From contig CAKQGQ010000028.1 in assembly GCA_934233735.1 (NCBI GenBank), forward strand, positions 1 through 29,447: DNA of 29,447 nucleotides. Reading direction: 5' to 3'. Position numbers and translations under genes: made by a program. This document shows, piece after piece, positions 7,806 through 14,892 of this stretch (position 1 is the stretch's first letter; the number at the start of each line of letters is the position of its first letter). This DNA comes from an uncultured Clostridia bacterium. GTDB taxonomy: Bacteria; Bacillota; Clostridia; Peptostreptococcales; Anaerovoracaceae. Under the pieces are notes generated by a model. That model saw only the letters and a program-made list of their open reading frames with translations. It was not told the origin of the DNA and searched no databases.

Positions 7806-9112
7806 AACTCTGCCTCTCCTATCCTCTCTTTCGCACAGACGCATCTTCTTCCGCTTTCATCAATTCCCGTGTCGTGACATACATCACACAAATAATGAAT
7901 GTCTGTAAAATCCATCGGGTAATTATTTTCTGTCAGAAGAATTGCTCTTTCCTGTTCCAAAAGAGCCGTGAGCCGCTTAATTTCTTCCGTTTCTCCGGCT
8001 TTGCCGCCCAAGACTGCTCTTGATAATCTGCTTCCGAGATCCTTCAGAGAATCGTCTATTTCTGCCAGCCTTGGCAGCTCGCTATAAACCTTCTCTCTTC
8101 TTTCCTGTGCCTTTCTTTCAGCCTCCTGCCTTAAATAATCATAATATTCATTCAAAACGGCCTGTGTAACCGTTGTCTTCTTATTTACATCCCTGCCGTA
8201 TACGGCAGCATCTTTTTTCCAATTCTCAAGTATTTTATTAACATAATTTACATTCGGATTCGCGATTCCAACAGTTCTCTGGCAAGCATCCAGAATCCGT
8301 TCCATCGAAAACCCCATTTCGTCCAACCATCTGTCAATAATCTTTTTCTCTCCATCGGACGCTGTACGGCTTACAATTCCAAGTGCGTACATAATACGCT
8401 TATAATCGCCGAATCGTTTGGTGAGTTTTTCCGTATGCGCATCCGCTTCTTCTGCAGTTTTAATCCCGAGTTCATGCCATTCTCTTATTACCGCTTCCAG
8501 ATAGCGAATGCTCGTTTTATCTCTTTCAAAGCAATACTCGATTGCTTTCTTTATAAGGTCTTCATCAATGTTATAATCATCATGCCAGGAAGCGATGCTC
8601 TTCATCTCTTTTGCTGACAGCGGTCTGCCTTTTAAGTTTTCCGCAAAACTGAACACTTCCTGCATATTGTCCCTGCACAAAATATCCTCAGCGTTGAAAT
8701 CTGAAAATTCGTTCTTTTTCTCTCCGGCAGGTTCTTCCTCCTGTACTGCCTGCGTGGTCTGCGCCGCTCCTCCACCAGCAAAGGACATTCCGCTGTACAT
8801 CAGTTCCCTGAGATTCACAAACTCAATGTCATATCCGAACATGGCTGTTTTCGGCCTGCGGTTCACAATCTTAACCGTTCCCATCTTCGCCCAATAAGTC
8901 CATGCTTCGTCAACCGTTTCCGCTGACATTCCTAGCTCCCTTGCAAGATTTTCATGCGTCATCTCAAGGCCTTGTTTTGCATACAGCAGAGCATACAAAT
9001 AGACTTTCACATAATCTCCCGGAGCTGCCGGCATATATTCATTTATGAAAATATTTTCTACATCCGTCGCTAAGAGGTAGAAATCTTTTATCCTTCCGCT
9101 CTTGAAATTCAT
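7778..9112 (-). CDS. DnaD-type primosomal protein fused to a DnaC/DnaI-like N-terminal zinc domain; no ATPase domain
   Basis: 444 residues from the ATG at 9112 (GGGGGAA upstream; frame opens 7 codons earlier). A winged-helix-like N-terminus (about 15-100) is followed by an acidic linker, two DnaD/DnaB2-type helical repeats (about 149-224 and 234-302), then a coiled-coil and zinc-ribbon segment (about 320-437). That last segment reads like the beginning of clostridial DnaC/DnaI helicase loaders: a charged coiled coil, ERREKVYSELPRLAEID, a second helix pair, a NNYPMDF turn, then CDVCHDTG and CVC (C409, C412, C424, C426 as likely zinc ligands). In a normal loader an AAA+ ATPase follows; here the protein ends about 18 residues later. 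It lies 58 nt downstream of dnaB, its presumed client. Function inferred: recruitment or loading of DnaB helicase. Confidence 0.85.
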   Translation of the reverse strand: MNFKSGRIKDFYLLATDVENIFINEYMPAAPGDYVKVYLYALLYAKQGLEMTHENLARELGMSAETVDEAWTYWAKMGTVKIVNRRPKTAMFGYDIEFVNLRELMYSGMSFAGGGAAQTTQAVQEEEPAGEKKNEFSDFNAEDILCRDNMQEVFSFAENLKGRPLSAKEMKSIASWHDDYNIDEDLIKKAIEYCFERDKTSIRYLEAVIREWHELGIKTAEEADAHTEKLTKRFGDYKRIMYALGIVSRTASDGEKKIIDRWLDEMGFSMERILDACQRTVGIANPNVNYVNKILENWKKDAAVYGRDVNKKTTVTQAVLNEYYDYLRQEAERKAQERREKVYSELPRLAEIDDSLKDLGSRLSRAVLGGKAGETEEIKRLTALLEQERAILLTENNYPMDFTDIHYLCDVCHDTGIDESGRRCVCAKERIGEAELWLNSTEKK

Positions 9113-9170
9113 ATTTCCCCCGTTGCTATGCAATGCTGCCTGCTCTTATTGAATTATTAAGCATTCGGTC

Positions 9171-10487
9171 TTACATTGCCTTATCGCTGAATTTAGTATA
9201 CCTGGATACCCATGTCAGTTCAATTTTTCCTGTCGGACCGCTTCTGTGCTTTGCGATGTTGATTTCACATACGCCCGGTGTTTCGGTTTCCGGATTATAG
9301 TAATCGTCGCGGTAAAGAAAAATTACAATATCCGCATCCTGCTCGATAGAGCCGGACTCTCTGAGGTCCGAAAGAATCGGCCGCTTATCCGGTCTTTGTT
9401 CCGGCGCTCTGGAAAGCTGAGAAAGCACGATAACAGGACAATCCATTTCTCTGGCAAGCAATTTCATGTTTCTGGAAATTGCACTGATTTCTTGCTGCCG
9501 GCTGTCTGCCTTCCCGTCAAACTTCATGAGCTGAAGATAGTCAACAACGACTAAATCTAAACCCTGTTCTGCTTTCAGACGACGACACTTATTACGCATT
9601 TCCATCAGAGAAATGCCCGGCGTATCGTCAATTACAATCTTCGTGCCGTTCAGGTCATTGGCAGCCATGGAAATTCTGTCCCAGTCTGTCCGATCGAGAT
9701 CTCCCTGCTTCAGCTTTTGCATTTCAACTCTTGCCTGCATCGCTAAAAGTCTCTGTCCGAGCTGTTCTTTTCCCATTTCCAAACTGAAAATGATCACGGA
9801 TGATCCTGCTTTTACCGCGCTCTGCTGCGCGATATTCAGTGCGAACGCTGTTTTTCCCATAGCCGGACGAGCCGCAACGATGACAAGATCCGAACGCTGC
9901 AGGCCGCTCGTCTTTTCATCCAGCTCTTTAAATCCTGTCGGAATCCCTACTATTTTATCTTTGTTTTTTGAAGCTTCGTCGATGATTCTGAGGTTTTCCA
10001 GTAAAACATCCTGAATTTTTGCGTAATCATTCTTCTGTCTTCTCTGTGCGATGCTGAAAATTCCGCTTTCCGCATAGTCTAAAATCTCCGCAGCGTCCAT
10101 CTTGGCCTCATACCCTTTTTCGGTAATGTCCTCTGATGTCTTAATCATCTGGCGGAGAGTCGCCTTTTCAGCAACGATTTTCGCATATTCGGCTGCGTTG
10201 GCAGTTGACGGAACTTCTGCAGTCAGGTTCGCGATATAGGCTCTGCCTCCTACCATGTCCAACGCCTTTCTGCGTTTGAGTTCTTCACATACCGTCAGCA
10301 TATCCACCGGCGAATTTTCTCTGTACAATTCCCAGATTGCCTGAAAAATTTCCTTATGGTTTTCGCTGTAAAAGTCCTCTGCCTTGACCTCTTCAAGGAT
10401 TTCCGAAAGGACATCTTTATCCAGCATTGCGGCTCCTAAAACAGAGCGCTCTGCCTCCGCATTATGCGGCGGGATTCTCTCGACCAT
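9171..10487 (-). CDS. dnaB: Replicative DNA helicase DnaB
   Basis: 438 residues, normal for the family. This is the hexameric RecA-like helicase that unwinds DNA at the fork and binds primase. The N-terminal domain (about 1-150) begins RIPPHNAEAERSVLG, the family signature. The C-terminal motor has Walker A ARPAMGKT (206-213), the LEM segment with catalytic Glu237, Walker B DLVVVDY (311-317), motif H4 near QQEISAISRNMK, and the AKHRSGPTG arginine-finger region near 412-420. The gene sits between rplI (33 nt upstream) and the DnaD-like gene. The rplI-dnaB linkage is common in Bacillota, and the loader-like gene directly after it supports a helicase/loader unit. Confidence 0.97.
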   Translation of the reverse strand: MVERIPPHNAEAERSVLGAAMLDKDVLSEILEEVKAEDFYSENHKEIFQAIWELYRENSPVDMLTVCEELKRRKALDMVGGRAYIANLTAEVPSTANAAEYAKIVAEKATLRQMIKTSEDITEKGYEAKMDAAEILDYAESGIFSIAQRRQKNDYAKIQDVLLENLRIIDEASKNKDKIVGIPTGFKELDEKTSGLQRSDLVIVAARPAMGKTAFALNIAQQSAVKAGSSVIIFSLEMGKEQLGQRLLAMQARVEMQKLKQGDLDRTDWDRISMAANDLNGTKIVIDDTPGISLMEMRNKCRRLKAEQGLDLVVVDYLQLMKFDGKADSRQQEISAISRNMKLLAREMDCPVIVLSQLSRAPEQRPDKRPILSDLRESGSIEQDADIVIFLYRDDYYNPETETPGVCEINIAKHRSGPTGKIELTWVSRYTKFSDKAM

Positions 10488-10520
10488 GCTAATCTCCTAA
10501 TGTTAATTCCTAATTGGATT

Positions 10521-10967
10521 TTATTCTGCAGTTACGATAACTTTAAGTTTCGCATTTACTTCTGTATAAAGCTTGATTTCTACCGTCATTTCACCTGTCT
10601 GCTTAATCGGGCTGTCAAGCTGTATTTTCTTCTTGTCTACGGTGATTTTCTGCTGATCCTTTAAAGCATCCGCAATGTCTTTGGAAGTGATGGAGCCGAA
10701 AATCTTTCCGCCTTCACCGGCTTTTGTCTTAATTTCCACGGAAAGTGCACCAATTTTCTCTGCAGTCTGCTGAGCGGCTGCCTTTTCCTCTGCTTTCTTT
10801 TCTGCTGCGATTGCCTTCTGCTTTTCCAGATTGCGGATATTTCCGTCGGTTGCCTCCGTCGCATAACCCTTCGGAAGCAGCATATTTCTCGCATAGCCGT
10901 CGCTTACCTTTACGACATCTCCTGCCTTTCCGGTACCTTTTACATCTCTATTCAAAATCACTATCAT
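10521..10967 (-). CDS. rplI: 50S ribosomal protein L9
   Basis: 148 residues, the standard L9 length. The N-terminal 23S rRNA-binding domain has the family motif MIVILNRDVKGTGKAGDVV and DGYARNMLLPKG. It is joined by a long alanine/lysine/glutamate-rich helix (about 50-75) to the C-terminal domain with GKIFGSITSKDIADAL. L9 binds near the base of the L1 stalk and affects frame maintenance. The frame is open to 11024, but the ATG at 10967 has GGAGG nine nt upstream and gives the conserved first residue. The ribosome site and start lie inside the last codons of gdpP (20-nt overlap), so the two are coupled. Confidence 0.97.
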   Translation of the reverse strand: MIVILNRDVKGTGKAGDVVKVSDGYARNMLLPKGYATEATDGNIRNLEKQKAIAAEKKAEEKAAAQQTAEKIGALSVEIKTKAGEGGKIFGSITSKDIADALKDQQKITVDKKKIQLDSPIKQTGEMTVEIKLYTEVNAKLKVIVTAE

Positions 10968-12723
10968 CTTCTTTAACCTCCATGATTTCCATAATTTTAT
11001 CCACTGTCTGCTTGATTGATTCACTGACCTGTGCAGCCGCCGTTGTCAAATGACCGCCGCCGCCGAATTTTTCCATGACAAGCTGCACATTGACATCGCC
11101 GAGTGAACGCGCGCTTATAACGGTTCTCTCTTCGATATTTCTTCCAACCACAAAAGATGCCTTTACACCTTTTATCGTCAGAAGCTGGTCTGCAACCTGC
11201 GCACAAATGAGCTGCGCATCAGTTCTTACCTGCGGACAAGTTGTGATTGCCACGCCGCCTTCAAACACCTGCGTCTCCGCTACTGCCTGCGCGCGCAGCC
11301 TGATATTGGCGATATCTTCTTGGAAGAAGCGTTTCACTTCCGTCGGATCGGCTCCCTGTCTGCGAAGCCATGCCGCCGCCTCGAAGGTACGAACGCCCGT
11401 CTTGATTGCGAATCCATTCGTATCAACGGTCATGCCTGCAAGAAGCGCTTCAGCCTCTAATTTCGCCAGGCTCTTCTTTTTACTCATATACTGCAGAATC
11501 TCCGCCACAAGCTCGGAAGCCGATGATGCGTAGGATTCCATATAGGCAAGGACCGGATTTTCGATAAATTCCTCTACTTTTCTGTGATGGTCAATAACGA
11601 CAACCTTCTCGCAGATTTCCAGCAGCTTCGGACACTCAACTAGACTCGGCCGATGCGTGTCCACCACAATAACCAGGCTGTCTGCCTCCGCTAAAGAAAC
11701 AGCTTTCTCGGACGATATAAATTTATAATTATCGCTTTCCTTCGCCTGCTTAAAAATGGTCTGCAGTGCTTCGTTATATTCATCAATTACAATATAAGGT
11801 TCTTTTTCTGAAAGATTACAAAGCCTTGAAATTCCTAGCGCTGAGCCGAAGCTGTCCATATCCGGATTATCGTGCCCCATAATAAAAATTTTCTTCGACT
11901 GTTCGATGAGCTGCTTTAAGGCGTGTCCGACAATTCTGGACTTTCCTTTATTGCTTTTTTCCACAGTCTGCAGCTTGCCGCCGTAATATTCGATTTTAAT
12001 ATTCCGCTTTACAACCGCCTGGTCTCCGCCTCTTCCAAGGGCTAAATCAAGTGCAATATCCGCATAGGACTCTGACTGCGCCATATTTTTGCCGCCGACG
12101 CCAACGCCAATACTAAGGCTTGCAGGAAAATCCGCTCCGGTTTCCAAGTTTCTGACCTCGTCAAGCAAATCAAACTTCGAAGCGATAATCTTATCCAAAT
12201 GCTGCTGCTCAAACCAAACTACATAAAGACTGTTCTTCACACAGACAACAGATGCTTCAATTCTTGCTGCCCATTTTCTGATAATTCCGTCAATTTGGCT
12301 GGAAAGCGCTAATCGCGGAACCGGACCCGTGCTGTCAATCAACTCGTCGTAATTATCGAGCTGGATTTTGGCTATGCACGGTTTCTCATTGTTGTAACGA
12401 TCTTTTAAATCTTCCAGATTTGTTACATCACTGAAAAAGACTGCAAGTCCGTCTTCCTCTTGATCGGTAAGCTTTTTTACAGAGAGGCGAAAGATTCTGT
12501 CGTTTCGTTTAATGAGCGGATGTTTTTCATTTTCCAAGCAGTCATAAAGCTCACCGAGTTTAATACCCGTAAGCACAAAAATATCACTGCCCAAAATTTC
12601 ATCGTAAATAAATACCTCATTGATTCTTTCACTGGCTCCCGTAATCTTACCCTGCCCGTTTATAAAGCACGCAGGAAGCGGAATATACTCCAATATGGAA
12701 TTGTCTATATTGCCTTTTAACAT
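10948..12723 (-). CDS. gdpP: GdpP-type c-di-AMP phosphodiesterase (PAS - degenerate GGDEF - DHH/DHHA1), lacking the membrane helices
   Basis: 591 residues. Domains in order: PAS (about 8-60), a modified GGDEF domain (about 113-240) ending in the GdpP-specific LGRGGDQ (229-235), DHH (about 275-435) and DHHA1 (about 480-580). Catalytic metal residues are visible: H284, D288 and D290 (GHDNPDMD), D355 and H357 (VDTH), D378-H379-H380, and D434. The C-terminal GGGGH (554-558) is present. The family hydrolyses cyclic di-AMP to pApA, controlling osmotic and cell-wall balance. Unlike B. subtilis GdpP (659 residues, two N-terminal transmembrane helices) this protein starts at the PAS domain. Only 15 nt separate its ATG from trpS, with AGAGG between, so no missed membrane exon exists. 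The gdpP-rplI-dnaB order is conserved in Bacillota. Confidence 0.93.
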   Translation of the reverse strand: MLKGNIDNSILEYIPLPACFINGQGKITGASERINEVFIYDEILGSDIFVLTGIKLGELYDCLENEKHPLIKRNDRIFRLSVKKLTDQEEDGLAVFFSDVTNLEDLKDRYNNEKPCIAKIQLDNYDELIDSTGPVPRLALSSQIDGIIRKWAARIEASVVCVKNSLYVVWFEQQHLDKIIASKFDLLDEVRNLETGADFPASLSIGVGVGGKNMAQSESYADIALDLALGRGGDQAVVKRNIKIEYYGGKLQTVEKSNKGKSRIVGHALKQLIEQSKKIFIMGHDNPDMDSFGSALGISRLCNLSEKEPYIVIDEYNEALQTIFKQAKESDNYKFISSEKAVSLAEADSLVIVVDTHRPSLVECPKLLEICEKVVVIDHHRKVEEFIENPVLAYMESYASSASELVAEILQYMSKKKSLAKLEAEALLAGMTVDTNGFAIKTGVRTFEAAAWLRRQGADPTEVKRFFQEDIANIRLRAQAVAETQVFEGGVAITTCPQVRTDAQLICAQVADQLLTIKGVKASFVVGRNIEERTVISARSLGDVNVQLVMEKFGGGGHLTTAAAQVSESIKQTVDKIMEIMEVKEDDSDFE

Positions 12724-12738
12724 AAACCGAAACCTCTT

Positions 12739-13722
12739 TTATTCGATTCCCAATCCAAAGTTTTCACGAACTCTTTTCATTGTTTTCTGTGCGATAGCGT
12801 CTGCTCTCTGCGCTCCGTCATTTAAAATATCAATCAGTTCTTTGGAATCTCTGATTTCCTGATACTTCTCCTTAATCGGAGCGAGCGCTTCTACAGTAAC
12901 CTCTACTAAATCTTTCTTGAAGTCCCCATATCCTTTTCCCTCGTACAAAGCTTCAAGCTCTGCAATCGGTTTTCCGGAAAGTGCGCTGTAAATATTTAAA
13001 AGATTGCTGATTCCCGGCTTGTTTTCAATATCAAATTTTACAACTCCGTCTGAATCCGTCGTTGCCTTCATAATGGATTTCTTGATTTTTGACGGTTCGT
13101 CCAAAAGCGAAATGCGGCTGTGAATGTTTTCTGCCGATTTGGACATTTTAGATGTCGGGTCGTCGAGAGCCATGATTCTTGCTCCCTCTTTCATAAATCT
13201 GCCGTCCGGAACCACAAAAGTTTTTCCGTAATGATGATTGACTCTGATTGCGAGGTCACGCGTGAGCTCAATATGCTGCTTCTGGTCGTTTCCAACCGGA
13301 ACTACATCTGTATCATAGAGCAGAATATCGGCTGCCATCAGTGTCGGATAAGTCAAAAGTCCTGCGCCCACAGATTCCTTTCCCTGGCTCTTTGCTTTAA
13401 ACTGCGTCATTCTGAAAAGTTCCCCAGTGTTAGCACAGCATGTTAATATCCAGCCGAGTTCTGCATGTCCGGTTACCTGTGACTGCACGAAAATAATCGA
13501 CTTTTTCGGGTCAAGACCAACTGCCAGATAAAGCGCAGCTACATCTAAAATATGTGTTTTCAGTTCCTTTGGATTCTGAGGAACCGTGATTGCATGCTCG
13601 TCAACAATGCAGTAGATGCATTCATTATCTTCCTGAAGCTCTACAAACTGCTTTAGAGCTCCCAAATAATTGCCTAAATGGATATTTCCCGTCGGCTGTA
13701 CACCGGAAAAAACTCTTTTCAT
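12739..13722 (-). CDS. trpS: Tryptophanyl-tRNA synthetase
   Basis: 327 residues, typical of bacterial class I TrpRS. It charges tRNA(Trp) with tryptophan through a tryptophanyl-adenylate. The HIGH-like signature is HLGN (15-18, in TGNIHLGNYLG) and the KMSKS loop is KMSKS (192-196). The segment GNDQKQHIELTRD (144-156) is the tRNA/tryptophan-binding motif of the family. The ATG overlaps the sigma-factor stop as ATGA (13719-13722), indicating coupled translation. Placement downstream of a stress-type sigma factor is unusual. No T-box leader is possible at this tight junction, so tryptophan-responsive control would have to be at a distant promoter. Confidence 0.97.
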   Translation of the reverse strand: MKRVFSGVQPTGNIHLGNYLGALKQFVELQEDNECIYCIVDEHAITVPQNPKELKTHILDVAALYLAVGLDPKKSIIFVQSQVTGHAELGWILTCCANTGELFRMTQFKAKSQGKESVGAGLLTYPTLMAADILLYDTDVVPVGNDQKQHIELTRDLAIRVNHHYGKTFVVPDGRFMKEGARIMALDDPTSKMSKSAENIHSRISLLDEPSKIKKSIMKATTDSDGVVKFDIENKPGISNLLNIYSALSGKPIAELEALYEGKGYGDFKKDLVEVTVEALAPIKEKYQEIRDSKELIDILNDGAQRADAIAQKTMKRVRENFGLGIE

Positions 13723-14459
13723 TTTTTCAACTCCTTTTTAAAACTTTCAATGATTGCTTTTTCCGCACGGGAAACGGTCATCTGCGACACACCCAGCTTA
13801 GAGGCAATCTCACTTTGCGATTTATTTAAAATAAACCGCTGCTTAAATATGTATTTATAGGTATCGCTGAAACTTCTCAGCACATTATTTATAATTTCGC
13901 CAAGCTCAACTCGTTCGTATCCGCTGTCTTCGAAACCAATATATTTTTCAAGCGCCGTGGCCTCCGCTTCCTCTTCCGAGCCTGAGCCTGCACTATCGAG
14001 TGAATAAGTCCCGTATGCTTTCGCACTTTCCAGCGCCTGAATAATCTGCTCATGCGTAAAACCTGTCGCTTCGGAAATTTCCTCTACTGTCGGAACCCGT
14101 CCTAAATCGCCTGTGAGTCTTTCTTTGACTTCCTGCACTTTTCCGGAGATTTCCTTCATTCGCCGCGGAACTTTCAGGCTCCATTCCTTGTCACGGAAAT
14201 ATTTTTTTATTTCCCCCAGAATGGTCGGCGTCGCAAAGCTCTTAAACTCATAGCCTTTCGATGGGTCAAATCTTTCGACAGCAGAAACAAGAGCCATAGC
14301 TCCTACTTGATATAAATCATCGTAGTCTACGCCCTTTCCCAGATATTTTCTTATTAAAATGTCTACGATGTACAGATTTTCCTCGACAATTTTATTTCTG
14401 AGTTCAATCGACGGATTCTGCGCGTATTCTTTTAATAATTCCGAAGTCGTCTGCTGCAT
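13719..14459 (-). CDS. SigB/SigF/SigG-family RNA polymerase sigma factor (SigB-like)
   Basis: 246 residues with regions 2, 3 and 4 of a group 3 sigma factor and no region 1.1. Region 2 contains DYDDLYQVGAMALVSAVERF and the FATPTILGEIKKYFRD promoter-melting segment. The following SLKVPRRMKEI (95-105) resembles SigB (VHVPRRIKE) more than the spore sigma factors SigF and SigG. Region 4 has a helix-turn-helix near 212-236 (SQSEIASKLGVSQMTVSRAE). The gene starts in the stop of an RsbW-like gene (TAATG), as sigB follows rsbW in Bacillus. It probably controls a stress, envelope or developmental regulon under anti-sigma control. A forespore role cannot be excluded because the family is shared. Confidence 0.88.
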   Translation of the reverse strand: MQQTTSELLKEYAQNPSIELRNKIVEENLYIVDILIRKYLGKGVDYDDLYQVGAMALVSAVERFDPSKGYEFKSFATPTILGEIKKYFRDKEWSLKVPRRMKEISGKVQEVKERLTGDLGRVPTVEEISEATGFTHEQIIQALESAKAYGTYSLDSAGSGSEEEAEATALEKYIGFEDSGYERVELGEIINNVLRSFSDTYKYIFKQRFILNKSQSEIASKLGVSQMTVSRAEKAIIESFKKELKK

Positions 14460-14860
14460 TATTTCCTCTTTACCATCTTGATAGTTTTTCTGCCGCTTGG
14501 GTTATCCACAAGCTCAACATCGCTCATCAGCGTTCTCATAAGAAATACGCCGATATCGCCTTCGTTTGGGCAATCCATGCACTTCATGGAAAGCTCTTTG
14601 GTCTCGGAAGCCAATCCCGTGTCCGTCACATAGATTTCCAAAAGATTGGTTTCACTGACACATTCCAAACTGTATTCTGTTGCCATTCTCTCTTTTCCGT
14701 GGCATGAAATATTTTTGCATGCCTGTCCTACAGCCGTCTTAATGTCCTCAATTTCCTCGACATTAAATCCTGCCATGTCGGCAATGGAGCCGATTGCGAG
14801 TCTGACCATTGTAAGATACTCCGGTTTCCCGGGAATGGTAAACGTTATTCTGTCTGCCAT
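14459..14860 (-). CDS. RsbW/SpoIIAB-type anti-sigma factor (GHKL fold) with catalytic Glu replaced by Gln
   Basis: 133 residues. The fold matches RsbW: PGKPEYLTMVRLAI (10-23), IEDIKTAVGQACKN (37-50), DTG (80-82) as the G1 box and GDIGVFLMRTLMSDVEL (101-117) as the G2 box. Family members bind and silence a partner sigma factor and phosphorylate an anti-anti-sigma protein (RsbV or SpoIIAA). Position 46, Glu in B. subtilis SpoIIAB with exactly the same numbering, is Gln here (codon CAG), while the Mg-binding Asn50 is kept. No anti-anti-sigma gene is nearby. The ATG has a strong AAGGAGG and lies 32 nt after gyrA; the stop overlaps the sigma start (TAATG). Confidence 0.88.
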   Translation of the reverse strand: MADRITFTIPGKPEYLTMVRLAIGSIADMAGFNVEEIEDIKTAVGQACKNISCHGKERMATEYSLECVSETNLLEIYVTDTGLASETKELSMKCMDCPNEGDIGVFLMRTLMSDVELVDNPSGRKTIKMVKRK

Positions 14861-14892
14861 TTTTCCGAAACCTCCTTCCTTTCATTGTTTAT

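Noticed and set aside
12724..12738. Missed upstream start that would supply the GdpP transmembrane helices
   Set aside because: Only 15 nt separate gdpP from the trpS stop; there is no room for about 60 residues, and the ATG has its own AGAGG.
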